Shown piece by piece: positions 1 to 11,308 of a stretch of DNA of 64,000 nucleotides. A program made the translations under genes and the position numbers. The notes beneath the pieces were generated by a model. That model was given only the letters and a program-made list of their open reading frames with translations. It was not told the origin of the DNA and made no database searches. This stretch comes from Aristolochia californica (Eukaryota > Streptophyta > Magnoliopsida > Piperales > Aristolochiaceae), in assembly GCA_029961685.1 (NCBI GenBank), contig JARWKL010000010.1, positions 30,282,111 to 30,346,110 on the forward strand, read 5' to 3'. Position 1 is the first letter of the stretch. Every line of letters starts with the position of its first letter.

Positions 1-1755
1 TGTAATCCGATTGTCCTAATTTTCTCTTTATATTTGGGGGTACCGTTGTAAGGGTTTTACTGCCGAGAGAGGTTAGAGAAAAACCACTTATAAGTGTGTG
101 CGATTTCTCTTGTAGACTATTTCATCTTTATAGTGGATTACTACAATAGCAGAAGACAAAATATAGTCTCACTTTGAGGCAAATCTGTATAAATCTTGTT
201 GTTTGTTCTCGTGCTATTTTTTTTCATCTTCTACATTATTATTATTGGTCTCGTTAGTTTGGAATTAGGACGTCTAATTCCTAACAGTTTTGGCCATGCT
301 TATAACTAGCTCCTATGATAGGGGTATCCCTTTGCTCTTTCCTTCTTTTTTATCATATCCAAAGTTTACTTGTGAATCATGTCAGTTGGGCAAATACTAT
401 CGTTAGTCTTATTTGTAGAGTGGATCATTGGAGTAGTTCTCCATTTTATTAGCTCATTCTAATGCATGGAGTCCTCATTTGAGTTTGAATATTTATGTAT
501 GTTAATACTTTATGAGTTTTATTGATGACTTTAGTAGAGTTTTATGGGTATATTCTATTATAGGATGAGGAAGAGGTTTTTAATGTATTTACTCATTTTC
601 GCAGGAAAAAAAAACTAAGTTTGGTGTTTCTTTTCATATTTAGTGTACAAATAATGGATCTAAATATAAAAATTCTTGTTTTGTCAATTATTATTCATTA
701 CATGGTATGATTCATCAAACTCGTGTGTATACACCCCCCCAACAAAATGGGGTTATCGAGCAAAAGAATAGACATAGACTAGATGTTACTCATTCCCTTA
801 CTTTTTCATATGCATGTTCCCAAGTCTTATTCAAGAAAGGTGGTTCTTACAACATATTATTTGACTAATAGGGTTCATTTGTCTTTTGTGATCAGGGTTT
901 GTTTAGTGTTCTTCGACCGCTTTCTTGTTTATTTGAATTACCTTTGTGAATTTTGTTGTACTTGCTTTTCTCGTGTTAATATTCCATTTAATTACTCCTC
1001 GTGCTATTAAATGTGACCGTTTAAGATACTTCACGTACCCAAAATGGATATTGTTGTTATGATCATCCTTCTCGAAATTTTTTGTATCTATCAATACTAC
1101 ATTTTTTTAGCATGTTCCCTACTTTGGTTCTCCATCTTCTATGATGTCTAATTATAATCCCAGTTTAACCTATTATTTTGCTTGCGATTAATGTTTCTTA
1201 TTAGGGAGAGCTTGTCAATAAAAATTTATAGGTGGATTCTCTGCCTGTTCCAACGACCCTTTCTTTTTTTTATGAGTCTAGTAAGTTCTCTTCATACCGT
1301 TTCAGATCTTCATCTTTCGATTTCTTTGCACAAGGCTTCTTGCTCTAGCCTAGTACTTGGTACCCTCTATATGAATATGTTACAATTTCTCGCTTGTCTC
1401 CTTTGATTCGTGTTTTTTCCTTGTCTTTGTCTTTTGTTTCTCTTCAGTAGTCTATGCAAGAGGCATTTTTATACAATAAGTTGAAATGTGCTATGGATGA
1501 TGAGATAGTTGTTTTGCTTTCTCGTGGTACTTAGGAGTTATGTGACTTACCTTTTGAAATGGATTATAGTTAGGTTTTGTTGGGTGTGTACTATGAAATA
1601 CAATTTTCATTGGTCTATCAATCTTTATAATACTAAGATGGTTCTTAAGGGGTATACCCAAATTTATGGTTTACATTAAGTTGAGACGTTTTCTCTATGG
1701 CTCATTTGAATTTCCTCCGCATTTTGATTTCTATGGTTGTTATAGTATGGGTCTC

Positions 1756-1853
1756 TGTTAAGCACCTAGCCAATACTACCCAAAAGACCGGCCTGTTAGG
1801 AGCGGAAGACATAGGTACTTAACTCAGGCCCATAACCAGGATGTCCCATAACA
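1756..1853 (-). repeat. TRIM 3' LTR (98 bp)
   Basis: Direct repeat nearly identical to 2080-2177, bounded by TG/CA. It is preceded on the minus strand by the polypurine tract at 1854-1870. Confidence 0.9.
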
Positions 1854-2065
1854 TCACACCCCCCCTTCGCGAGTCGACGACCACGGCGGCGCAACGACAC
1901 AAGCCCGACCCGGGTTTTTATCCTACGACCTACCTGTATTTTAATCCAGCCTTTGCGCGCGATGGAACGACACTGGCCCGACCCGGGTTTTTATCCTACG
2001 ACCTACCAGTATTTAAATCCAGCCTCTGCAGCGTTGCCGGGAATCGAACTCACGACCGAGGGTCG

Positions 2066-2077
2066 GCTCTGATACCA
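2066..2077 (-). promoter_or_regulatory. TRIM tRNA-Met primer-binding site
   Basis: On the minus strand this reads TGGTATCAGAGC, the standard plant LTR-element primer-binding site. It is separated from the LTR by two bases. It is followed by a GC-rich palindrome (CCGACCCTCGG) and a tRNA B-box-like GAGTTCGATTCC. Confidence 0.88.
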
Positions 2078-2079
2078 AA

Positions 2080-2177
2080 TGTTAAGAACCTAGCCAATAC
2101 TACCCAAAAGACCGGCCTGTTAGGAGCGGAAGACATAGGTACTTAACTCAGGCCCATAACCAGGATGTCCCATAACA
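2080..2177 (-). repeat. TRIM 5' LTR (98 bp)
   Basis: Partner of 1756-1853. The primer-binding site lies immediately internal to it at 2066-2077. Confidence 0.9.
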
Positions 2178-3310
2178 GTCTCTCTCTCAACTTGATATCA
2201 AGAATGTCTTTTGTACTGTAATTTACCAAAAAAAAAAAAAAAAGTTATATGGAGCAACCATCTGGCTATGATACTCAGGGGAAAAGAGTAAGTTTAGTCG
2301 GGTGGTTATGAGTTCAATTTTTCAAGAATCCGTAGTGATCATTCGGTATTTGTGTTGAAGAGGCAAACATATATTATTATTTTTTGGTATATGTTAATGA
2401 CATTATTCTATCTTGTAGTAATGTTTAGGGTATTGCAAAAGTGAAACACGATTTAAAAACACACTTTTAGACTAAGAATTTGGGTGTTTAGAAAGATTTT
2501 CTTAGTATTGAGGTGGCTCGAAGTAAGTCTAAGGTGTTTTTGTCTCACAGGAAGTATATTAGTGATATTTTGTAGGAAACATTACAGTTAAGGGCAAAAC
2601 CTATAAATACACAAATGGATAGTGGTTTTGACTTATATTGTCTAGACAGATTGGTTTTATGTGGTAAAACGTGGTATCATAAGTTAGTGGAAAAGTTATA
2701 TGCGACTTGATACATCCTTTGTAGTTAGTGTGGTGAGTTAATTTATGGAGTTCCCACATGTTGTTCATCGTGATGTTGTTTACAAAATATTGTGATATTG
2801 GAAATCGTCGCATGTTAGAGTATAAACCTCATAAAATCTTGGGATAAAAGGGTTTTCAAATGCTGAGTATGTAGTCTCTAAAATAAAACTATGGTCTACT
2901 AGTAATTTTTATACAATTGTTGAAAAAAATCTAGTAACATGGAAGAGCAATAAATAGACTGTGGTTGCTTGGTGAAGTATAGGACTAAGACTCATACAAC
3001 ATGAGAGCTTCTATGAGTAAGATCTTTAGTTGAAAAAGTTTGGTTTTCCGGTATTAGTGTCAGTGTAAATGGGTTGTGACAATCAAATTACTATTTTTAT
3101 TGCAAGTAATCTGGTGTTCCACGAGAAAACAAAACATATTGAAGTAGATAGTAATTTTATTCCATATGCTATATTCAATGGCAAGATTTCTACTAGATAT
3201 GTTAAATCCTTTGAACAACTAAATAATTTATATACAAAAGCTTCCAGTAAGAAGATTTTTAATTACTTATGTAACAAGTTAGGATTAAATGATATTTGCG
3301 ACTCAACTTG

Positions 3311-4317
3311 AGGGGGAATACGAGTAGATTAAATTTAAAATATAATAATATAAGAGAAAGAGAAGGGAATAGAGACATCTGAAAGGGATCGAGTTTGAGG
3401 TGGACTATATCCCAGTTTTCATATGCATCACATGGTTTTCCGCCACTCAATATGGAAGATGACTCGTGTTCATCTCCCCTTATCCTTACAAAATGCTTCT
3501 TCCCCAAACTCTCTTCCTTATTTTATATTGATTTACTTGTTTTTGTCAATGGTGAAGCGAGAATCTAGACAGGAACACCGGAATTGGATGAAAGATAAAT
3601 AAATAGCAAGATACAGAAGAAGAAGAAGAAGATGATGATGAAAAGGAAGGAAGACTGAGACTCGCAGACAATCAAGAGAAATCCTCACTAAGACAGTTCA
3701 GGAGCACGATGGACATTGCCGATTTTCTGGTTTTCTTCCAAAAAGGGTGTCATTCCAGCTATCTCAGTGGATGCAAGACGCTGCAACAAAGCTCTGACTT
3801 GCGGAGATATGATTACTAGTACCAGAAGGGGCAAGCCTGAAGGGTCAACAATTCTCTTACGGTCTACAGCGCGAATATTTGACTGTGATCCTCTGCTCAT
3901 CAACAGTTTTGATGTAATGCAGTCAAAATAACGATGTTCTAGAGCCTCAAGTTATCTACTGGGGACGCCAATGTGTTGGCATCAACTTGATGCAGCTTAG
4001 AACGATAAATTCAGTTTGGAATTGATTATTGGAGGGTAAAGAAGCACTTAGATTTAGTGGCTCTCCCAACTCCTGTACTGACAGGGCCTTAGACTTTCTT
4101 CATTCACTATGCATCTTGATCAATTCGTAAATAAGTTCATCCTCTCAACATCTAAGTCTTGTTGTTCTTTGCTTCCAGTAAGCACAGGAATGGATCGTCC
4201 CTTCTGGAAATGTCAAGTCAAAGTTTCCTCGAGCTTGGAAAAATTACTTTTATCCAATTTTCTGAAGTTAATCACCTGTTAGAGGCACTGCTCTGTTTTA
4301 ATTTCAAAGGTGTTTTT
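3311..4317. other. Spacer with one unidentified exon-like ORF
   Basis: No transposon domain is visible. The most protein-like stretch is a minus-strand open frame at 3688-3903 (71 codons) with balanced composition, including the segment LASTEIAGMTPFLEENQKIG. I do not recognise it. It could be an orphan exon of a decayed gene or chance, because an open frame of equal length lies on the opposite strand (3716-3931). A short AGA/GAT purine run is at 3615-3645. Confidence 0.35.
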
Positions 4318-6235
4318 TGTTAAAGTAGTAAGTGTAGGGGTATTTTGGGTATTTAATATTTTTGGTTTTCTTCTTTAGTATTAGGATAGTATTCATCTAT
4401 TTATGATGTTCATTTCGGCTCAATTCTTAGGTTAATATGATATATACATTAGGAGATATAAGTAATAGAGTCTAGAGTATTTTATTTTATTGCAGGCATC
4501 ACCCATCACTACTCAGACAAATGTTGGAATAAATATGTTATGCCTGATGGGCCTAGTTCAGGTGTTCCTGAAGATGGGAAAACCTCGACTATTGGTATTG
4601 TTGTCATTCTTCTTGGTGCACTTGATGAGTTTTCGTAGCTAGCTCAGTGCATGGCCTAGTTGACAACTACCTCATCACTCGTCAGCCAAAATCTTCCTAT
4701 TGTTGGAGCTACTATGGTTTGTTCAAGTACGTTTGGGTCCAGTTTCTCCTTGGGTCAATGATTCTGGTGCATCTAGCACATGTGAGGTACGTCTTCAATG
4801 TTTTACGCTCTTAAATAGTCCTCACAATTTAAAATTGCAACATTAGCAGATACTTCTCTTTCCTTTATTGATGGTGTTGGGTCAATTCATTCTATCTCCT
4901 CCTTATCCTTAAAATTTGTTTTATATGTTCCTAAATTCCTAATTAAATTATTATCCGTCAATCAACTTACAAAGTCCTTCTGTAACTTTTCCCCTACTTA
5001 TTGTACCTTTCAAGACATTCAGACGAGGAAAACGATGAGTTTAGGGCATGAAAGTGGAAGCCTCTACCTACTTGGTAGGTTTCATAAATTCATCACCCTT
5101 AGCACTTTAGACAACATAATCCACCTTCTAGTGGCACTTGAGGCTAGGACATCCATTTGCAAAGAAGCTCAGATAGTTGTTTCCAGATTTACCTTCCACT
5201 TTGTTTTTTCAATGTAATTCATGTCAATTGGGGAAGCGCCATAGAGCCAATTTTCCTTTTCATACAACATAATTAAAGTTTATTTAAAAATAGTGAATTT
5301 CTTTCTCGTCCACAACATAGTTAGAGTTTATTTGAGTTAGTTCATTCAAATGTATGAGGTTCATATAGGGTTCCTAGTTTTATCAGTTATCAATATTTTG
5401 ATTCCTTGATTGATAATTATAGTAGGTCTACATGAGTGTATTTACTTTAGGACAAGTTTGAAGTTTTTTTATGTATTCCTCAACTTTATAATGAAATAAA
5501 GAATCAACTTGGTTCTTCAATTCATGTCTTACGTATTGATAATGGGCTTAAGTTCATGAACAATAAGTTTGTTTCTTTTGTATTAATCATAGTATTTTTC
5601 ACCAATCTTCATACATGTGTACCTTAGCAAAATAAAGTTGTTTAAAGAAAGAATCGTCACTAACTTGAGGTTGCACACACTATGACGAACCAAAAGAAGG
5701 TCCCTAAATATAACTAGACAATGCAATTCTCACAACTTGTTTATTGATTAATAGAATATATTCCTCTGTACTTGTTAGACAAATAACATTTGAAGTACTC
5801 AAACCCAATAGTGAAGTGTTTCCTCTTTGTCTGCATGCATTTAGGTCTATTAGCTAAGTTCATATTTTTGGTCTTTCAAGTGATAAATTCTCTCCTAGTG
5901 TAGTTAAGTATGTTTTTATGGGTACCCACGCTCTCAAAAGGGATATGGGTGTTATTGTCTCTCTACAAAGAAAAAATAAGTCTTAGTAGACATTATTTAA
6001 AAATGTTTCATTTTTTCATAGTCAATTGAATCCAATGTTGTTCCTATGGGTGTTGATGTTGTTGCTCCGCTTTATGTGGAGAATGTTCCAAATGATGTGC
6101 CAATTCTTAAGAATATTCTGGTGTCACCCAAGCCTTTGAAGGTGTTGGAAGATATGGTGGACTATCATTTTATACGAGAAGATCCTATACACCATTTGTT
6201 GCAAACTAGGCGTTTATGATGTTCTCTTACCCCCA
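4318..6235 (+). mobile_element. 5' half of a decayed copia element (LTR, gag/protease, integrase)
   Basis: The segment 4318-4490 resembles the LTR at 16693-16855; both share an ATTAGGAGATATAAGTAAT core and the preceding order. Inside, a protease-like box (WVNDSGASSTCE-like) lies near 4755-4790, a GAG-pre-integrase reading GHESGSLYLLG near 5044, and integrase zinc/core remnants from 5210 to 5700. Frames are broken throughout. The element seems to resume with its RT part at 15254, so everything between 6236 and 15253 is probably later insertion. Confidence 0.65.
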
Positions 6236-6282
6236 GCTTAAGGGGGAGTGTTGGAAGATGAGTTGAAGTCCACACTTCCAAG
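6236..6282 (+). repeat. Left piece of a second copia LTR, with polypurine tract
   Basis: The tract AGCTTAAGGGGGAG is followed directly by TGTTGGAAGATGAG, an LTR start (6249). The LTR is cut at 6283 by the hAT element and continues at 11083. Its far end, TTTCAACA, is at 13219. The uninterrupted LTR would be about 440 bp. Confidence 0.75.
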
Positions 6283-6927
6283 TAGGGGTGGCATCGAATC
6301 GAGCCAGTTCGCGAGCGGCTCGAGCTTGGATCAGTTCGATTCGGTATACCTGGATCTCGATTTCGGTTCGAGATCCGGGATCGGCTCGTTTAAATTAACG
6401 AGTCGAGCTCGACCGAACCAAGGTTCGGCTTGAAAGCTCGCGAACCGGCTTGTTAATTTAACAAGCGGCCCAGGATTCGGGGGATTTGGGGGAGTCGGGA
6501 CCGGGGAGTCGGGAGAAGACAGAAGAGAGTCGTGTCGTGGGACTGCGGGAGCAACTCTTCCATGCCGTCTCCTCTGGCATGGCAGCACAATTTTCTCACG
6601 AAAATCGTGGATTAGAGATCAGAATCGTTGTTCGTCAGGCAGCGATTCATCGAAAATGGGGGATTTTGGTCTTTATATCAGTCATTCTCCCTCTCCCTCT
6701 TCAATTCCCCACTCTCTGTCTCAGACTCAATCATCTTCAATTTCTTTGTCTGTGATTTCTTCATCTACGATTTCTTCTCGTTTGTCTTATTCCTCTTCGA
6801 TTTCTTCATCCGAAGTTCTTCCTCGCCGACGAAAGTGACGGTCCGACGGAAGGAGGAAATTTTTTTATTTAATCTTCTATTTTTTTTTTTCGTCGCCGAC
6901 CTAACCCTATAAAAGCTCTAATTCTCG

Positions 6928-7325
6928 CTTCGCTTCACTAGTGCTCCTTCATTATTGGAAAGGCTTTTGGAAATATCCTCGAACACTCTTTCTGTTTATG
7001 TAAGTGAAATGTTGATTTTTTTTCATTTTTATCTTCTGTATTCCATTATTTATCTGCTAACTCTCGCTTCGCTTCGGCAGTGCTCCTTCATTCTAGGAAA
7101 GGCTTTTGGAAATATCCCCGAACACTCTTCTGTTTCTGTAAGTGAAATGTTGATTTGTTTTCATTTTTATCTTCTGTATTCCATTATTTATCTTCTAACT
7201 CTCACTTCGCTTTAGCAATGATCCTTCATTCTTGGAAAGGCTTTTTGGAAATATCCACGAACACTTTTTCTGTTTCTATATGTGAAATGTTGATTTTTTT
7301 TCATTTTTATCTTCGATTAAGTGTT
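6928..7325 (+). repeat. Three tandem copies (~138 bp) in the hAT leader
   Basis: Units begin near 6928, 7066 and 7204. Each contains CTTCATT..GGAAAGGCTTTTGG, AATATCC.CGAACACT and a splice-donor-like GTAAGTGAAATG. The minus-strand hAT copy has related units near 23630-23700 and 25110-25200. This may be a duplicated untranslated leader exon of the transposase gene. Confidence 0.75.
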
Positions 7326-7397
7326 TTGTTTTAATGTTTCGGCACTGTGCATGTTTCATTCAACTTCTACATTAACCCAAATCCCATTACTTTTTAT

Positions 7398-7465
7398 GAG
7401 AAGAGAATAGTAAGAGAAAAAGCGAGATTGAGAAGAAAGAAGAGGGAAAGGAGTAGTGTATGCAT

Positions 7466-7520
<55 letters not shown>

Positions 7521-7645
7521 TACTCTTTCTGAGAAGAGAAGACTAAGAGAAAAAGTGAGATTGAGAAGAAAGAAGAGGGAAAGGAGAAGTGTGTGCGTGT
7601 GAAAGAGGGAGGGAGGGAGAGAGAGAGAGAGAGAGAGAGAGAATA
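7398..7645 (+). repeat. ~133-bp tandem duplication with two (GA)n microsatellites
   Basis: Two similar units both contain GAGATTGAGAAGAAAGAAGA followed by an AGGAG.AGTGT.TGC stretch and a GA tract (about 7468-7517 and 7608-7642). Open frames across them are composition artefacts. Confidence 0.8.
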
Positions 7646-7737
7646 GTAGAGAGAGAAAAACAGTCATTGAAAAATAAATCATCCGGAAATAACAAAATAA
7701 TGACTACTTCATATGATTTTTTTAGAGATATAAGAAT

Positions 7738-7810
7738 GTTAAAGGTCAGGGGTATACGGGTAATTTTATAAGAGTGTTAAAGGTCAGGGGTATTTGGGTA
7801 ATTTTATTTT
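7738..7810 (+). repeat. 36-bp direct repeat, two copies
   Basis: The unit starts TTAAAGGTCAGGGGTAT and ends GGGTAATTTTAT. It is repeated once directly in the hAT leader. Confidence 0.75.
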
Positions 7811-8084
7811 AGGATATTGTGTTATGAAGTTATAGTTAATGTAGAAACCTCCTTAAGGAGGTACATACAAGTTCCTACTTCAGCACTTTTGAATCTTTTG
7901 ATAATCGTGCTTTGTCTTTTCCTCTCAATGTCAATAAAGTGTTCTTCCCCTAAAATTGTTAATCTTCGTAGGCATTGTTCTTCTTATTGCTGATAAGTAT
8001 CTTAAATTATGTGTAGGATCTTTGTTGTTTGGATTGCTTTCTTTTCTTTATAGTTTTAATTTTTAATTTTGTTTTTTTGTAGAA

Positions 8085-10174
8085 GTGAGAATGTCAACAC
8101 CTCCTCCTCAATTGACATCAATAATTAACACTAATTTTAGTGTGGCCATAGATAGTGACTCAACTCCACCAGAGTCACTACCTTCTAAAACTATTAATGT
8201 AATAGAAGTCGGCCCAAATAAAAGTACCCTAAATGAGGATGAAGGTGACTCTACCCATACTTCAAAAAGACAAAAAAAGTCTCATGTGTGGTTGAAATTC
8301 AAAGAAGTATCACTTAATGGTACAAAAAAAACTCAATGTGTTCATTGTAAAATCAATTTGAGTGTTATTAGTAGTGGAGTGATCACACATATGAGTCAAC
8401 ATTTGAAAGGTTGTCCTAGTAGAAAAGTGGCAATGAGAAAACAAAAAATCATAAACTTTCAACCAGTGGGAGTGGGGTCTAATGTTGATCAGAGTCCATC
8501 TGGACTTCCTTTTATGGATTTTGGAGGCAAATATGATCAAGCTAAAATGAGAGTACTCATTGCTCATTGGATTCTTATGCATGAGCATCTATTCATGATA
8601 GTAGAAAAGAAGGGATTTAATTTTGTAATGACGATGGCAAATGTGAATTATGAGAAAATATCCCGTAAGACCATTAAGAAGGAGTGTATGAAGGTGTACG
8701 AGGCAGAGAAAAAGAAATTGAAATTTTTATTAAAAGATATTAACAAGATTAGTCTTACCACGAATCTTTGGAAGTCCCAAAATCAAAAGATTGAATACAT
8801 GGTTATTAGTGGGCATTTTATTGACAGTAATTGGAAGCTACAAAAATGAGTCTTGAGTTTTGTGCATGTTCCTCATCCTCGTCATGGCATTGATATAGCA
8901 GATGTTATTTAAAAGTGTTTGAAAGATTGGGAAATCAAAAATAAATTATTTAGTATCTCGGTTGATAATGTTGTATATAATGATGTTTGTTTGAGAGTTT
9001 TGAAAGAATATTTTTCAAGAAAAAAAATTGGTTTGTGGAGGGAAGTTATTTCATGTGCGTTGTTGTGTTCATATTCTGAATTTATTAGTCCAAGATGGTC
9101 TTGTTCAGATTAAGAATATCAATAGAATGTGTGTGAGAGTGTCAAATTCATAAATCTATCTGAGGTTAGACTTCACACTTTTTCTGAAATTGTAGAACAA
9201 CTAAAACTAGGTGAAAAGAGGTTGGTTATTGATTGTCCAACTCATTGGAACTCCACTTATGACATGTTGTTTTCTGCATTAAAATTCAAAGATGCATTCT
9301 CTAGATTTAAGTTAGAGAACCAACTTATGATTGTTTGCCAAATCTTGATGAATGAGAAAAGGTTGAAATGGTGTGTGAGATTCTAGAAGTTTTTAATGTA
9401 ATTACTAATATAATTTCTGGAAGTGACTACCCTACTTCAAATTTGTACCTTAGTGAGGTATATAGGGTAAAAGAAGTTCTGAATTTTCATTCTACAAATG
9501 AAAATATTTTCATTAGGATAATGGTTAGTAGAATGAAAGAGAAATTTGAGAAGTACTGGGGTGAATGCAATTTATTGATGGTTGTTGCTTCAGTTTTGGA
9601 TCCAAGGGTCAAATTAAGGTTGATTGAAATGTGTTTTCCAGAGATATATTCTGAGAAGGAATCTACGATGAATATAAACTTAGTTCGATGCACCGTATAT
9701 GAGATCTATGATGAATATGTATCCTTATATAATGCGGATATTAAAAATGAAGAGATTGCTTCAAGTACTAGATCTATGGGTGTTTCCACAAGCCGTAGGT
9801 CATATTCTTCATCAAGTTCAGGTTGGTCTAAGTTAATGAATTATGTGAAACAAGTGGAAGTAGTTAATTCACCAAGGTCAAAATTGGAAAATTATCTTGA
9901 AGAAGGTGTGTATATTTGTGAGGAAACTTCACAATATGATTTTGATGTTTTAGAATGGCGGAAAGTGAATCATATGAAATTTCGGGTATTATCTAAGATG
10001 GCAGTAGACATCCTTATAATTCCCATATCCACGGTAGCTTCAGAGTCTACATTTAGTGCCGATGGTAGAGTAATAGACTCATATCGTTCTTCCTTGGCAT
10101 TGATTTTTGGCAGTGATTGGGTTCGGGCTCTTCACAGTGTCAAGAAAAATCAAAAGGTGAATTTCTTTGATTAA
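8085..10174 (+). pseudogene. hAT transposase pseudogene (copy 1)
   Basis: The N-terminal open part (8085-8849, 254 codons) carries a BED-type zinc finger at about residues 68-110: SHVWLKF, then CVHC, then HMSQHLKGC. The RNase H-like core follows, and the C-terminal dimerisation domain lies at 9368-10174, with YLEEGVY, VLEWRKVN and IPISTVASESTF. The frame stops at 8847-8849 (a CGA-type codon in the sister copy is TGA here) and is broken several more times before 9400. The first predicted catalytic aspartate (TTDLW in the sister copy) is TTNLW here, whereas the second motif keeps VDN. Compared with the other copy, about eight residues are missing after RSSLA near the end. Probably inactive. Confidence 0.9.
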
Positions 10175-11306
10175 TTATTTATTATGATATTTTTGAGTAT
10201 ATTTTTTAGTAGTTTTTATTAAAATTTTGTTTTATGATTACAACCTGAGAAGAAGAGTGTAGAGATAATGCTACCAGTTACATGATTTTTTATGTTTTTC
10301 TCATCATGGTAATTTTAATATTTTTAACTACATTACGTAACTAGTAGTGGAAGAGTATTTTTTTTATCTGAAAATAATTAATTTTATTTTTTTGTTTTTG
10401 TCATAGGTGGAGATTTCACTCATGCAGGGATGTATATTATTTTCTAGCATGAAGTGAAAAAACTATAGTTTATAAATTTATAATGGATTTATAGTTTTTA
10501 TTTGGGTAATTGTAAATTGATATTGATATTTCATTTAATTTTGTTGTGTTTGATTATTGTATGGAGTTTATTCATAATATTATCCAGTGTTTGGAGTATT
10601 TAGACTATTCTATGGAGTCTATGGAGTGTATAGACAATTTCATGGTGTTTATGGAGTGTATAGACAATTTTATGGAGTATTTATGGAGTATATAGACAAT
10701 TTTATGGAGTATTTATGGAGTATATAGACAATTTTATACAGGTATTATGTATATAGATTATTCCCAATTTTATACAGGTATTATATATATAGATTATGCC
10801 TAATTTTAAGTAGAGGTTATGCCCAATTTTATACAGGTATTATATATATAAGTTATGCCCAATTTTATGTAGGGGTCATGCCCAATTCTATGTAAAATGT
10901 ATGCATAATTTTATATAATATTTATTTGATATGTATTTTTTGAAAGTTTTAAATGTATGCTGAAGATCGAACTCGGTTAAAATTATTGGGCTCGAGCTCG
11001 AGTTCAAAATATTTAAATCAAGTTTAGCTCAAACATAGGCAGGTTCGGCTCGACTCGGCTCGTTGCCACCCCTACTTCCAAGGAAGGCCCACACGTCCAA
11101 CTGTGTGGAAGATGAGCTCAAATCCATAGACTAATGAGAAGACCCACATGCCCACAAAGTGGTGGCATGATGGTAAATAAAAAATTATCTCATAAAGATG
11201 GTACTGATGTAATAAGTTTATGGTTTATGTCTCTTATTCACTCTTAATAGGGTGAAGGTATTCTTATAATATTAGTACATTTGATATATATATATATATA
11301 TATATA
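9573..11306 (+). repeat. Left copy of a 1,734-bp tandem duplication
   Basis: Covers the transposase C-terminal region, the hAT 3' end, the target-site duplication and the LTR flank up to a (TA)n tract. It recurs at 11307-13040 at a constant offset of 1,734 with no indels that I could see. Confidence 0.93.
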
Positions 11307-11308
11307 TA
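11075..11308 (+). repeat. Middle piece of the split copia LTR, ending in (TA)n
   Basis: After the hAT target-site duplication (11075-11082) the LTR continues with GAAGGCCCACACGTCC and runs to a TA microsatellite at about 11285-11308. The same piece is duplicated at 12809-13042. Confidence 0.75.

Larger units (their letters stand above)
1756..2177 (-). mobile_element. Complete TRIM (terminal-repeat retrotransposon in miniature)
   Basis: Two 98-bp direct repeats, 1756-1853 and 2080-2177, begin TG and end CA. They are flanked by the 5-bp target-site duplication GTCTC (1751-1755 and 2178-2182). Read on the minus strand, the 5' LTR is followed after two bases by TGGTATCAGAGC, the primer-binding site complementary to initiator Met-tRNA, and a purine run (AAGGGGGGTGTGA) precedes the 3' LTR. 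The internal region is only 226 bp, has no pol domains, and contains two copies of a 73-bp unit (about 1890-2035). It therefore depended on another element for mobility. The near-identical LTRs and exact duplication suggest a fairly young insertion. Confidence 0.93.
1..3310 (+). mobile_element. Degenerate Ty1/copia retrotransposon (integrase to RNase H)
   Basis: Translated in shifting frames, the plus strand follows the copia pol order. Near 690-780 there is an integrase-core stretch reading like HQTRVYTPPQQNGVIEQKNR. A reverse-transcriptase start lies near 1450-1600, a decayed YVDD-type box (YVND) near 2385-2400, and RNase H with a terminal block near 2930-3290. A polypurine tract (TTGAGGGGGAAT) follows at about 3308. 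Many stops and frameshifts mean no polyprotein can be made. The left edge is cut by the window and I cannot define LTRs. The TRIM at 1756-2177 sits inside the RT part. Confidence 0.8.
6283..11074 (+). mobile_element. hAT transposon copy 1 (4,792 bp) with perfect 8-bp target-site duplication
   Basis: Begins TAGGGGTGGC and ends GCCACCCCTA. The 8-bp duplication CTTCCAAG is exact at 6275-6282 and 11075-11082, diagnostic for hAT elements. Both subterminal regions are dense in GGCTCG/CGAGCC motifs, the kind of array hAT transposases bind. A transposase pseudogene occupies 8085-10174. The long 5' leader (6480-8080) is GC-richer and full of tandem repeats, including two GA tracts. The 3' subterminal part (10590-10900) has short tandem repeats built on TGGAGTATATAGACAATT. 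It is inserted in a copia LTR and is related to the copies at 20221-25775 and 13502-15253. Confidence 0.95.

Noticed and set aside
7347..7771. Open frames on both strands through the GA tracts (Arg/Glu or Leu/Ser repeats)
   Set aside because: They are simple-sequence translations of (GA)n inside the hAT leader, with no domain.
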